NCBI GenBank assembly: GCA_009780025.1
Contig: WRAV01000003.1
Location: 28,438 to 92,437 of the forward strand
Direction of reading: 5' to 3'
Source: Oscillospiraceae bacterium
GTDB taxonomy: Bacteria > Bacillota > Clostridia > Oscillospirales > Ruminococcaceae
Length of the DNA stretch: 64,000 bases
The notes beneath the pieces are model-generated. The model did no database searches. It had not been told where the DNA came from and saw only the letters and a program-made list of their open reading frames with translations. Positions 43,931 through 52,411 of this stretch are shown piece after piece (the first letter of the stretch is position 1; the number at the start of each line of letters is the position of its first letter). A program made the translations under genes and the position numbers.

Positions 43931-44998
43931 ATGAAGAAGATTGCAGCACTATTGTTGGTTATCGCACTGGTTTTGGCAGCTTGCGGTTCGCCAGCGCCGG
44001 CGCCCGCGACACCCGCAGCTCCGGCTGACCCGGCGGCCCCCGCTCCAGAGGGTGCAGACGGCGTAGAAAATGACCCGGTTGTCACGCTCACCTACGCCGA
44101 AGTCAACCCGCTTGACTCCCTTATGGGCCAAACCGCCCAGGAATTCAAGAGAGCGGTTGAAGAGCTTTCTGGTGGCTCGATCATCATCAACATTCAGGCC
44201 AGCGGCGTACTTGGCGCCGAAGGTGACGTGCTGGACAGTATGCTTGGCGGTGTTGGCATGATTGACCTTGCCCGCGTTTCCGCGTTTTCCCTTACCCCAT
44301 ATGGCGCGGCTCGCTCCTCCCTGCTCAGCGTACCCTTCACTTTTGAAGACCGCGACCACTTCTGGAGATACGCTTACAGCCCGCTTGCAGACGAGCTGCT
44401 CATGGAGCCCCACGACATCGGCCTTGGCATCCGCGGTTTGTTTTACGTTGAAGAGGGCTTCCGCCACTTTTTCACCAGAAGCGCAATAGCCGGCAAGGAT
44501 GATTTGGCCGGTCTGCAACTTCGCGTTTCCACCGACCCAATCATGGTTGGAATGGTTGAAAGCCTGGGCGCAACCGCTACTGTAGTGCCCTTCGGCGAGC
44601 TGTACTCAGCTCTCCAGACCGGTGTTGTTGACGGCGCAGAGCAACCCATCGTAAACTACCTGGCCAACTCCTTCCACGAAGTTGCCCCCTACATGATCCT
44701 GAACGCGCACACTCTTGGAGCCGCCCAAGTTGTCATGTCGGACGACGCTTGGAACCGCCTGACTGAGCGCCAGCAAGCTGTCATTATGGAAGCCGGCAGG
44801 ATTGCCAGCCAATTCAACAGGGGCCTGTCTGAGGACTTCGAAAACGAAGCTATTGACGCACTTATAGCTGACGGCGTTACCTTCGTTCCGGTCACCAATG
44901 TGCAGGAGTGGAGAGATGCGGCTGCCGGCGTAGAATCAATCGCCGAAGTCATCCGCGCCAATCAAGCCGATTACGACGCTATACTTGCCATGGCCTAA
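43931..44998 (+). CDS. dctP: TRAP transporter solute-binding lipoprotein
   Basis: 355 residues. Lipoprotein signal MKKIAALLLVIALVLAACGS with Cys near 18, a Pro/Ala-rich linker, then the DctP fold: VNPLDSLMGQTAQEFKRAVE near 54, GLQLRVSTDPIMVGMVESLG near 195 with the Arg that binds the acid group, and VDGAEQPIVNYLANSFHEV near 235. It binds an organic acid outside the cell; a hexuronate is likely from the neighbours. AAGGAG precedes the ATG. Confidence 0.92.
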   Translation: MKKIAALLLVIALVLAACGSPAPAPATPAAPADPAAPAPEGADGVENDPVVTLTYAEVNPLDSLMGQTAQEFKRAVEELSGGSIIINIQASGVLGAEGDVLDSMLGGVGMIDLARVSAFSLTPYGAARSSLLSVPFTFEDRDHFWRYAYSPLADELLMEPHDIGLGIRGLFYVEEGFRHFFTRSAIAGKDDLAGLQLRVSTDPIMVGMVESLGATATVVPFGELYSALQTGVVDGAEQPIVNYLANSFHEVAPYMILNAHTLGAAQVVMSDDAWNRLTERQQAVIMEAGRIASQFNRGLSEDFENEAIDALIADGVTFVPVTNVQEWRDAAAGVESIAEVIRANQADYDAILAMA

Positions 44999-45035
44999 CC
45001 TTTAAAAGTTATAGACCTTTTACTTAGACTGCAAC

Positions 45036-45064
45036 GTAGGGGCGGTACGTTGTACCGTCCCTAC
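45036..45064. repeat. TGTAGGGG-type repeat, half unit
   Basis: GTAGGGGCGGTACGTTGTACCG then TCCCTAC, a near-perfect hairpin between dctP and dctQ. Confidence 0.65.
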
Positions 45065-45102
45065 GCTTTGCACAAGCGAATAATTACAAAGGAGGGGTTT
45101 GC

Positions 45103-45636
45103 ATGGATGCCACTGCTGTCTTTAACAAAATAGACAAAGCAAAGCCGTTATTTGACGTGGTGTATTTCATCGTCCTGCAGGTAGCGAAGCTATTTTTGGT
45201 TTCCACAGTTCTTATCGCCTGCCTGATGGTAGCAGGCCGATACATCGGTTTTATTCCGTCATTCCCGTGGACCGAAGAGGTTATACTCACATTTATGGCA
45301 TACATGACCTTGCTGGGTGCGGCTTTGGCTGTGCGGCGCAGCGCGCATATCCGCATGGTGGCCTTGGACCCTTTCCTCAACAAAACCGCAATTAAAGTTC
45401 TTGATCTTCTGGCCGACGTTGCCATTATATACTTCAGCATCTTGTTGCTTACCGAAGGTTGGACATATGCCATGACAATCGGCGGCAGAGGCTTCTTCAC
45501 AAGTATGCCAACCGTCTCATTGTTCTGGCGGTTTTTGCCCATGCCCCTTGGCGGTCTCTTCATGATATTCTTCAGCATTGAAGTGACTTGTAACCACATA
45601 AAAGCTTTCTTTGTAAAGGATGGTGAATTGAAATGA
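45103..45636 (+). CDS. dctQ: TRAP transporter small permease
   Basis: 177 residues with four membrane segments, the small subunit of the TRAP carrier. SFPWTEEVILTFMAYMTLLG and AVRRSAHIRMVALDPFL around 60-90 are typical of DctQ. GGAGGGG lies before the ATG. Its end overlaps dctM by four bases. Confidence 0.9.
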   Translation: MDATAVFNKIDKAKPLFDVVYFIVLQVAKLFLVSTVLIACLMVAGRYIGFIPSFPWTEEVILTFMAYMTLLGAALAVRRSAHIRMVALDPFLNKTAIKVLDLLADVAIIYFSILLLTEGWTYAMTIGGRGFFTSMPTVSLFWRFLPMPLGGLFMIFFSIEVTCNHIKAFFVKDGELK

Positions 45637-46937
45637 CGCCGGATCCTAACGTGGCTATACTTATCCTCATAGGCGGCCTCTTGTTTTTGGTAGTGCTACG
45701 CTTGCCGGTAGTTTTCGCCGTCGGCATTTCGACCACTGCGTGCTTGCTTTACCTCGGTTTTACTCCGGCCGCTGTAGTCCAGCAGACTATAAGGGGCATC
45801 TCATCTTTCAGCTTAATGGCTGTTCCGTTCTTTATTACAATGGGTGCACTACTGGCCGCCGGGGGAATAGGAGACAGACTTGTTGTCTTGGCCCACACCA
45901 TGGTCGGCTGGATGCGTGGGGGCCTTGCGCAGGTTAACGTAATAAGCTCGATAATTTTCTCTGGAATTTCCGGCTCTGCCGGCGCTGACGTCGCCTCTAT
46001 CGGCAGTGTGATAATTCCTCAAATGGTGAAGAACGGTTACAAAGACGATTTCAGCGGCGCTTTGTCCATGTCTACCGCTTTGATGGCGTTGGTCAAGCCG
46101 CCCGGCCACAACATGGTCATATACGCCTCCGCCGCTGGCGGGGTCTCGGTTGGCGCTCTGTTTCTTGCCGGCTATATACCTGTAGCTATTATGGCGGTAT
46201 CTTTTATAATCACTGTGTATTTTTTATCAGTTAAGCGGGGTTACCCCAAAGGTGAAAGATTCAACATTATGGTCCTACTAAGGGAAATGTTCAAGTCTTT
46301 CTGGGCCATGGCGGTTATACTTATTGTTGTTATAGGGGTGGTTGCGGGCATATTTACCGCCACCGAATCCGCCGCTATTGCCGTAATCTACTGCCTGTTT
46401 GTCGGAATATACGTCTACAAGGGTTTGCAGTGGCGGAGGGTCTGGGGAGTACTCACCGAGGCCGTTAACATGCTGTCCGTTATAATGATACTAATCGGTA
46501 TTTCCTCTGCGTTTGGCTTTGCCCTCACCTTCTTAAGGGTTCCTGCAATTGCTGCAGAGCTGGTTACCGCCTTTACTGATAATCCGATTGTTATTTTTCT
46601 GCTCATCAACGTACTCCTGATGCTTATAAGCAGTATTATGGACATGGCGCCTGTTATACTTATAACCACGCCTATCCTGCTGCCGCTGGCTATGGAAGCC
46701 GGTATGCATCCGGTCACGTTCGGAATAATGATTATACTCAACTGCGGTATCGGCCTGATCACCCCGCCTGTCGGCACAGTGTTGTTCATTTGTTCATCTG
46801 TCTCAAAAGTGCCCGCTGAAAGGCTGATTAAGGCAAACATACCCTTCTATCTCTGCCTACTAATACCGCTGATGCTCATTACCTATGTTCCCGCAATCAC
46901 TCTGACACTTCCCCGCATATTTGGTTTAGTTTCGTAA
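45633..46937 (+). CDS. dctM: TRAP transporter large permease
   Basis: 434 residues with about twelve membrane segments, the transport subunit powered by a sodium or proton gradient. Hallmarks are FSLMAVPFFITMGALLAAGG near 55, SGSAGADVASIGSVIIPQM near 110 and GLITPPVGTVLFICSSVSK near 370. An ATGA overlap couples it to dctQ. Confidence 0.94.
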   Translation: MTPDPNVAILILIGGLLFLVVLRLPVVFAVGISTTACLLYLGFTPAAVVQQTIRGISSFSLMAVPFFITMGALLAAGGIGDRLVVLAHTMVGWMRGGLAQVNVISSIIFSGISGSAGADVASIGSVIIPQMVKNGYKDDFSGALSMSTALMALVKPPGHNMVIYASAAGGVSVGALFLAGYIPVAIMAVSFIITVYFLSVKRGYPKGERFNIMVLLREMFKSFWAMAVILIVVIGVVAGIFTATESAAIAVIYCLFVGIYVYKGLQWRRVWGVLTEAVNMLSVIMILIGISSAFGFALTFLRVPAIAAELVTAFTDNPIVIFLLINVLLMLISSIMDMAPVILITTPILLPLAMEAGMHPVTFGIMIILNCGIGLITPPVGTVLFICSSVSKVPAERLIKANIPFYLCLLIPLMLITYVPAITLTLPRIFGLVS

Positions 46938-46966
46938 CATAACTCACCACAAGGAGGCTTGGACTT

Positions 46967-47809
46967 ATGGACATAAGATACAGTGCAAACCATAGAGATG
47001 TTAAACGCTATACTACCCAGGAGCTCCGAGACGAATTTCTCGTCACCGGCCTGTATAAGCCGGACGAAGTAACCGCCGTTTATTCCCACGTGGACAGGAT
47101 GATAATCCTGGGCATCATGCCGGTAAAGGAAGCTGTCTCCATTGACAAGGGCATAAACGTAATGAGCAGCTTCGGCACGGAATTCTTCCTCGAGCGGCGT
47201 GAGGTCGGCTTCTTTAACCTCGGCGGCCCTGGGGTTTGCACGGTGGACGGTACGGACTACGCCATGGGTTTGCGCGACTGCATCTACATCACCAAGGGCT
47301 CAAAAACGGTGATGTTTAAGAGTGCGAGCCCGGACAATCCCGCTAAGTTCTATGGCATTTCCGCACCCGCCCATAAGGTCTGCGAGACCCGCCTGTTAAC
47401 TATTGAGCAAGCGGCGAAGAGCCCGGTAGGCAGTATCGAAACTAGTAATAAGCGTGTAATCAACCAGTTCATCCATCCCGCTGTACTCGAGACCTGCCAG
47501 CTGATGATGGGCATGACAATTATGGAGCCGGGCTGTATTTGGAATACAATGCCCGCCCACACTCACGGACGTCGTATGGAAATCTACACATACTTTGATA
47601 TTCCCGAGGGTCAAGGGGTGTTTCATTTTATGGGTCAGCCCCAGGAAACGCGCCACCTTACTATTCAAAATTACGACGCTGTCATCTCACCCAGCTGGAG
47701 CATCCACTCGGGCTGCGGAACCGCCAGCTATTCCTTCATATGGGCAATGGGCGGGGAAAACCAGACCTTTACGGATATGGACACTATACCCATGCCCGAG
47801 CTTAGATAA
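46967..47809 (+). CDS. kduI: 5-dehydro-4-deoxy-D-glucuronate isomerase
   Basis: 280 residues of the cupin isomerase KduI: GINVMSSFGTEFFLERREVG near 62, GLRDCIYITKGSKTVMF near 102, and the metal-binding HTHGRRMEIYTYFDIPEGQG near 200 with further ligands in ETRHLTI. It isomerises the unsaturated-pectin product, and in E. coli it can also act on hexuronates. No KduD or pectate lyase is in the window. GGAGG precedes the ATG. Confidence 0.94.
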   Translation: MDIRYSANHRDVKRYTTQELRDEFLVTGLYKPDEVTAVYSHVDRMIILGIMPVKEAVSIDKGINVMSSFGTEFFLERREVGFFNLGGPGVCTVDGTDYAMGLRDCIYITKGSKTVMFKSASPDNPAKFYGISAPAHKVCETRLLTIEQAAKSPVGSIETSNKRVINQFIHPAVLETCQLMMGMTIMEPGCIWNTMPAHTHGRRMEIYTYFDIPEGQGVFHFMGQPQETRHLTIQNYDAVISPSWSIHSGCGTASYSFIWAMGGENQTFTDMDTIPMPELR

Positions 47810-47823
47810 GGGGGCATGCATGG

Positions 47824-49236
47824 ATGAAGCCATTTATGGACAAAGACTTCCTGCTCAGGGGTGACACGGCAAAGGTGCTCTACCACGACTATGCTTCACA
47901 AATGCCTATCATAGACTACCACTGCCACATCAACCCCGCCGAGATCATGGAAAACCGCCGCTTTGACAACATCACCCAAGCTTGGCTGGGTGGCGACCAC
48001 TACAAATGGCGACTAATGCGTGCGGTAGGGGTCGAGGAGCGCTACATAACCGGAGATGCCCCCGATCGCGAAAAGTTCCAGAAGTTTGCCGAAACGTTGC
48101 CGTTCTGCATAGGAAACCCAATACACCACTGGACACACCTCGAGCTACGTCGCTACTTTGGCTGCGACCTCGTTATTAACGGCGACACAGCGCAGCAAGT
48201 CTGGGAACTGACCGAAAAGAAGCTAAAAGATGACGCCCTATCCGTCCGGGGAATCATCGCCAGCTCTGGGGTGCAGGCTATAGGCACAACAGACGACCCG
48301 CTGGACGACCTGCGCTGGCACAAAGCCCTGCGGGACGACCCCAGCAACAAGGCCGTTGTGTCGCCAACTTTCCGGCCGGACAAGGCAATCAACATCGACA
48401 AGCCGGACTTTGCCGACTACATCGCAAAGCTTGGTGCGCTTACCGGCAAGGGCATAAAAACAGTGGACGATCTGAAGGCCGCGCTGCTACAACGCATCAA
48501 CTTCTTCAACGAGATGGGCTGCCGTGCCTCGGACCACGGCTTGGATTACGTTATCTTCCGCCCGGCGGACGAGAGGACCGTTGCGTCTATCTTCCGGAAG
48601 GGACTTGAGGGGGCACCCATCACAGAGGCAGAAGCAGAATCCTTCAAAACCGCCCTCATGCTCTTCTTCGGTCGAGAATTCGCGCGCTTGGGCTGGATTA
48701 TGCAGCTGCATTACGGGGCGTTGCGGGGCAACAATACGGCCATGCTGGGCCGCCTCGGGCCGGACACGGGCTACGATGCCATCAGTACGCGCGAGTGCAG
48801 CCAAGCTGTAGCGGGCTTCCTAAACGCACTGGAGGTGGACGGCAAGCTTCCCAAGACCATACTATACTCTCTTAGCCCGAACGACAGCGCCATGCTGACC
48901 ACCGTTATGGGCTGCTTCCAAGGGGCCGGAGCAATGGGTAAGATTCAGCACGGTTCGGCCTGGTGGTTTAACGATACAAAAATAGGCATGGAGCAGCAGA
49001 TGCTAAACCTCGCGAACACCGGCGTATTGGGCACGTTTATCGGAATGCTCACCGACTCAAGGTCATTCCTCTCCTACACCCGCCACGAGTACTTCAGGCG
49101 GATTCTCTGCAACCTGTTGGGAGATATGGTCGAGCGGGGCGAGCACCCGGCGGATATGAAAGTTCTCGGCGAAATGGCGAAGAATATCTCATACCGCAAT
49201 GTGGCGCGATATTTTGGCTATGAGGTCTTAGCGTAA
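47824..49236 (+). CDS. uxaC: glucuronate isomerase
   Basis: Converts D-glucuronate to fructuronate or D-galacturonate to tagaturonate, the entry step of the pathway. The 470-residue length is standard. It has the metal site YHCHINPAEI near 37, then DNITQAWLGGDHYKWR with LMRAVG near 55, GTTDDPLDDLRWH near 158 and LHYGALRGNNTAML near 298. The start at 47824 follows a GGGGG stretch; MDKDFLLRG, four codons later, is also possible. Confidence 0.95.
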   Translation: MKPFMDKDFLLRGDTAKVLYHDYASQMPIIDYHCHINPAEIMENRRFDNITQAWLGGDHYKWRLMRAVGVEERYITGDAPDREKFQKFAETLPFCIGNPIHHWTHLELRRYFGCDLVINGDTAQQVWELTEKKLKDDALSVRGIIASSGVQAIGTTDDPLDDLRWHKALRDDPSNKAVVSPTFRPDKAINIDKPDFADYIAKLGALTGKGIKTVDDLKAALLQRINFFNEMGCRASDHGLDYVIFRPADERTVASIFRKGLEGAPITEAEAESFKTALMLFFGREFARLGWIMQLHYGALRGNNTAMLGRLGPDTGYDAISTRECSQAVAGFLNALEVDGKLPKTILYSLSPNDSAMLTTVMGCFQGAGAMGKIQHGSAWWFNDTKIGMEQQMLNLANTGVLGTFIGMLTDSRSFLSYTRHEYFRRILCNLLGDMVERGEHPADMKVLGEMAKNISYRNVARYFGYEVLA

Positions 49237-49256
49237 TAATGGGGGAGGGCACGTAT

Positions 49257-49592
49257 ATGAACGTCAAGTACAGCGACGCCTTTGTGCAAACATCAAGCGA
49301 GAACATGACCAGGCGGATACTGGCGCACGGCGAAAACATGATGCTGGTGCACGTGACTTTCCACAAGAAGAGCGACGACCCGGGTTTGCACAGCCACCCC
49401 CACGAGCAAATCATCTACGTGGAAAAGGGCAGGCTTGAATTTATCCAAGAGGGTAAGGAGAGCAGCATAATCGGGGAAGGGGACTCGGTTTATGTCGAGC
49501 CGAGCGTAGTGCACGGCGTAAAAACGCTCGAGGACAACTGCATACTCCTGGACATCTTCACGCCACAGAGAGAGGACTTTTTGAAGTTATAG
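49257..49592 (+). CDS. single-domain cupin
   Basis: 111 residues. A small cupin barrel with metal ligands in HSHPHEQIIYVEKGRLEF near 47 and a second His in VEPSVVHGVKTLED. Cupins of this type often accompany uronate genes and may help convert or sense sugars, but the reaction is unknown. The track start is six codons too early; the ATG at 49257 has GGGGGAGG eight bases upstream. It is the last gene of the hexuronate group. Confidence 0.8.
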   Translation: MNVKYSDAFVQTSSENMTRRILAHGENMMLVHVTFHKKSDDPGLHSHPHEQIIYVEKGRLEFIQEGKESSIIGEGDSVYVEPSVVHGVKTLEDNCILLDIFTPQREDFLKL

Positions 49593-49651
49593 TTGACGAG
49601 CTTCAAAATTGCCCTAAGGGTTGGGAGGGTTTTGAGGTCAAGGAAGGTCTA

Positions 49652-49945
49652 ACGTTGTAGGGGATGCACTGGGCATCCCGGCGCTTCCCGTGAACCTGTC
49701 GTTGTAGGTGCGATTTTCAACCGCCCGGGGTTTACCTCATGCTTGTCCGCTGTAGCAGTACGGTACGCGCCCCTGCGCGTACCGATGTTTCCCCACAAAC
49801 CCGTGGTACTCCTGGGCGTCCTACCTTTCCCCACGAGCCCATCGTTGTAGGGGCTGGATTCTCCCGCCCATGGTTTACATCGGCCCCCATGCTTTACCCC
49901 AACCTGGCGCTGTAGGGTCGGGGTTCCATCCCTGACCGCCAGGGT
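49652..49945. repeat. array of five diverged TGTAGGGG-type half units
   Basis: The 459-base gap between the cupin gene and lplA carries units beginning near 49655, 49702, 49752, 49852 and 49910. Each starts (G/C)TTGTAGG or GCTGTAG and holds a GC hairpin, for example GTACGCGCCCCTGCGCGTAC. Spacing is irregular and no gene was seen. Confidence 0.55.
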
Positions 49946-50051
49946 CAAGTTTCAAGGTCAAGGGCCTAATATTAACTCAGCCTGCGGGCTGGGAATGCTG
50001 GGGAAGCTCGCTGGTGGCCATCGGCTAAAATTCAACCTACGGTGCGGATAT

Positions 50052-51041
50052 TTAACATAAAAGCTCAAGCAGCTCCCCAGGCGTCATGCCGTGTATGTAC
50101 TGCCCTATATCTAGGTTTTTAATGGCGCACTCTATATAGCCTCGCTCGTGGCGTACCCCGCGCAGGACTTCTTCAAGGCCGTGCTTGTCCAATATACCAA
50201 AGAAGTCGCCGTAAAAGCTCGCATCCTCGATAACTCCGGCGCTCACGTTTAACCTCACGTCCACCGAGCCGAATGGGTAACGGCCGCTGTTTTCCCAGTT
50301 GTACGGGGGCGATTTACCGAAGTTCCAGTCCCAGCGGGAATACTTCTCGTCCGCCAGTAGGCGGGTGGCGCTTATATCATCATTTGTGAGTTCATACTCG
50401 CGTATACCCTCCACACTCGTGTGGAAGTAGCCCGCAAGCCCATCAAAAAACTGCTCGGGAGACATAGAGTTCTTGAGGTGTGCGCTTACGTTAGTCACCC
50501 TACTACGCACCGATTTAATTCCCTTGCTCTCAATTTTTCCGGCTCTCGGTTTAAGCGAGCGGGCAAGATCGGTAAAGTCTGCGTCAAAAAGTATACACCC
50601 ATGGTGCATGATGCGTCCTTTTTTTTGTGCCTGCGCGTTGCCGCAAAACTTTTGGCCGTTTATAACAAGGTCGTTGCGGCCGCTGAACTGTGCGTTTACG
50701 CCCAAGGTTTTAAGGTACTCGCAGACCGGGGCTGTAAACGCCTCGTACCCTCCAAAACTGCCCCCGGTGCTCGCGTGGATTATGGTAAAGTTTATATTGC
50801 CCAAGTCATGGAAGACAGCGCCGCCGCCTGACTGCCTGCGAACAACCGCAATACCGCGCTCGCGGACATAGTCTGCATCAATTTCTTCTATCGCGTTTTG
50901 GTTGTTGCCTATAATAACAGCTTTAGAGTTGCGCCAGAGCATAATAAGATCAAGTGTGGTCGCGCTCAGCAGATACTCCTCCAGCGCCAGGTTAAATGCC
51001 GGCTCGTGGAATGGGTTTAGAATTAGATTCATTTGACTCAC
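50052..51041 (-). CDS. lplA: lipoate-protein ligase A
   Basis: 329 residues. Attaches free lipoate to lipoyl domains using ATP. It has RRQSGGGAVFHDLGNINFTI near 70-89, GRNDLVINGQKFCGNAQ near 120 and MHHGCILFDADF near 143, with the C-terminal accessory domain present (FGKSPPYNWENSGRYPFG). ATG at 51041 has GAGGTG upstream. It lies downstream of the citrate-to-2-oxoglutarate genes, separated by a 230-base gap with a hairpin-rich element. No lipoylated enzyme is in the window. Confidence 0.92.
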   Translation of the reverse strand: MSQMNLILNPFHEPAFNLALEEYLLSATTLDLIMLWRNSKAVIIGNNQNAIEEIDADYVRERGIAVVRRQSGGGAVFHDLGNINFTIIHASTGGSFGGYEAFTAPVCEYLKTLGVNAQFSGRNDLVINGQKFCGNAQAQKKGRIMHHGCILFDADFTDLARSLKPRAGKIESKGIKSVRSRVTNVSAHLKNSMSPEQFFDGLAGYFHTSVEGIREYELTNDDISATRLLADEKYSRWDWNFGKSPPYNWENSGRYPFGSVDVRLNVSAGVIEDASFYGDFFGILDKHGLEEVLRGVRHERGYIECAIKNLDIGQYIHGMTPGELLELLC

Positions 51042-51056
51042 CTCCGAGAAACAATC

Positions 51057-51246
51057 AAGCCCGCGACAAAAGGTCGTGGGCTTGGGGATTAATGCGTGTT
51101 TTTATTCGCTCAGCTTGCCGCAGTCGGCGCTATGCGCCGGAAAGCCCGTGTATACGCCATTTGCGGCGTTGCCGCCACACACTCTCCGAGTGTGTAAACT
51201 TGAAAAAGAAAGTGTTTTTTCAAGTTTAATAGCTATATAAGCGTCT
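51057..51246. repeat. hairpin-rich element, copy B
   Basis: Hairpins AAGCCCGCGAC/GTCGTGGGCTT, CGGCGC/GCGCCG, ACACACTC/GAGTGTGT and AACTTGAAAAA/TTTTTTCAAGTT, with the shared motif GAAAGCCCGTGTATACG. It ends CTATATAAGCGTC, compared with CTATATTATGCGTC in copy A at 26723-26942. It lies between idh and lplA. Confidence 0.6.
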
Positions 51247-51271
51247 AGTATTTGCTTTGCTGCCGGTGGTG

Positions 51272-52270
51272 CTACCGCGCCATTTCTCGAATAACCGAGT
51301 CGGTAAAGGCATCGGTGCCCAGGCTGCCGCCTAGGTCGCGGGTAACTTCACCCCGCTGGATGAGCGCCACAATAGCGGATTCAACTTTGTCGGCCGCGGC
51401 GGCTTCGCCCAGATGCCGCAGCATCATCGCGCCGGATAAAATCACCGCGGTGGGGTTAGCGATGCCTTTGCCGGCTATGTCCGGCGCGCCGCCATGGATC
51501 GCCTCGAAAACCGAGCAGCCCACGCCGATATTCGCCCCAGGTGCGATTCCGAGCCCGCCTACCAGCCCGGCACAAAGGTCGGAGACAATATCGCCGTAGA
51601 GATTGGGCAACACGAGCACATCGTAGTTTTCGGGCGTCTGCACCAACTTCATGCACATGGCGTCCACAATTACGTCCTCGAATTGGATGGCCGGGTACTC
51701 CTTCGCGACCTCGCCCACCACCTTCAGAAATAGACCATCGGTGCACTTCATAATATTGGCTTTATGAACCGCTGTCACTTTTTTGCGCCCGTTCTTGACC
51801 GCGTAGTCAAAGGCAAACCGCGCAATTCTTTCGCAGCCCTTACGGGTGATAATCTTGATGCTCTCGGCGGCGTCTTCGCCTACCATGTGCTCAATGCCGG
51901 CGTAGAGATCTTCGGTGTTTTCGCGCACAACTACAATGTCCACGTTCTCGTAGCGAGACATAATATTGGGGATAGTCTTAGCCGGGCGTAGGTTGGCGTA
52001 AAGATCAAACTTTTGCCGCAGCAAGACATTCACGCTACGAAAACCGCCGCCCTTGGGTGTGTTAACCGGCCCCTTGAGCGCGAGCTTGGTGCGCTCAATA
52101 GAGTGCATGGTTTCCTCAGGCATAGGGCTGCCGTGGATTGCTATCTGAGCCTCACCGGCCTGCTGGATGTCCCAATCAAACTTGACGCCGGTTGCCTCTA
52201 GTACCCTGCGGGCGGCGCCGGTGACTTCCGGGCCTATGCCATCGCCGGGAATTAATGTTACGTTATACAT
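51272..52270 (-). CDS. icd: NAD-type isocitrate dehydrogenase
   Basis: 332 residues of the isocitrate/isopropylmalate dehydrogenase family. LIPGDGIGPEVTGAARRVLE at the start, VVRENTEDLYAGIEH near 114, the catalytic YD-type region AVHKANIMKCTDGLFL near 168, and LPNLYGDIVSDLCAGLVGG with LGIAPGANIG near 235. Short length and sequence style point to the NAD-dependent form. Context with citrate synthase and aconitase favours isocitrate over isopropylmalate or homoisocitrate. AGGAGGC precedes the ATG. Confidence 0.9.
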   Translation of the reverse strand: MYNVTLIPGDGIGPEVTGAARRVLEATGVKFDWDIQQAGEAQIAIHGSPMPEETMHSIERTKLALKGPVNTPKGGGFRSVNVLLRQKFDLYANLRPAKTIPNIMSRYENVDIVVVRENTEDLYAGIEHMVGEDAAESIKIITRKGCERIARFAFDYAVKNGRKKVTAVHKANIMKCTDGLFLKVVGEVAKEYPAIQFEDVIVDAMCMKLVQTPENYDVLVLPNLYGDIVSDLCAGLVGGLGIAPGANIGVGCSVFEAIHGGAPDIAGKGIANPTAVILSGAMMLRHLGEAAAADKVESAIVALIQRGEVTRDLGGSLGTDAFTDSVIREMAR

Positions 52271-52284
52271 AGGTGTAGCCTCCT

Positions 52285-52313
52285 TGTAAGGGATGCGCCT
52301 CCGCGCGTCCCTT
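52285..52313. repeat. TGTAGGGG-type repeat, half unit
   Basis: TGTAAGGGATGCGCCTCCGC followed by GCGTCCC, immediately upstream of the idh ribosome site in the acn-idh gap. Confidence 0.5.
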
Positions 52314-52411
52314 CGCTTTATTGCGATGTCCGTTTGTCTGGCTGAGCTGCGTGAGCGCGCAAACCCTGCAACACAGCGTGCGGAGTCCCGACCTGCCTTG
52401 CATCAGATAGC

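Noticed and set aside
49652-49945. CRISPR array
   Set aside because: Units are irregularly spaced, differ in sequence, and are self-complementary GC hairpins; no cas genes are nearby.
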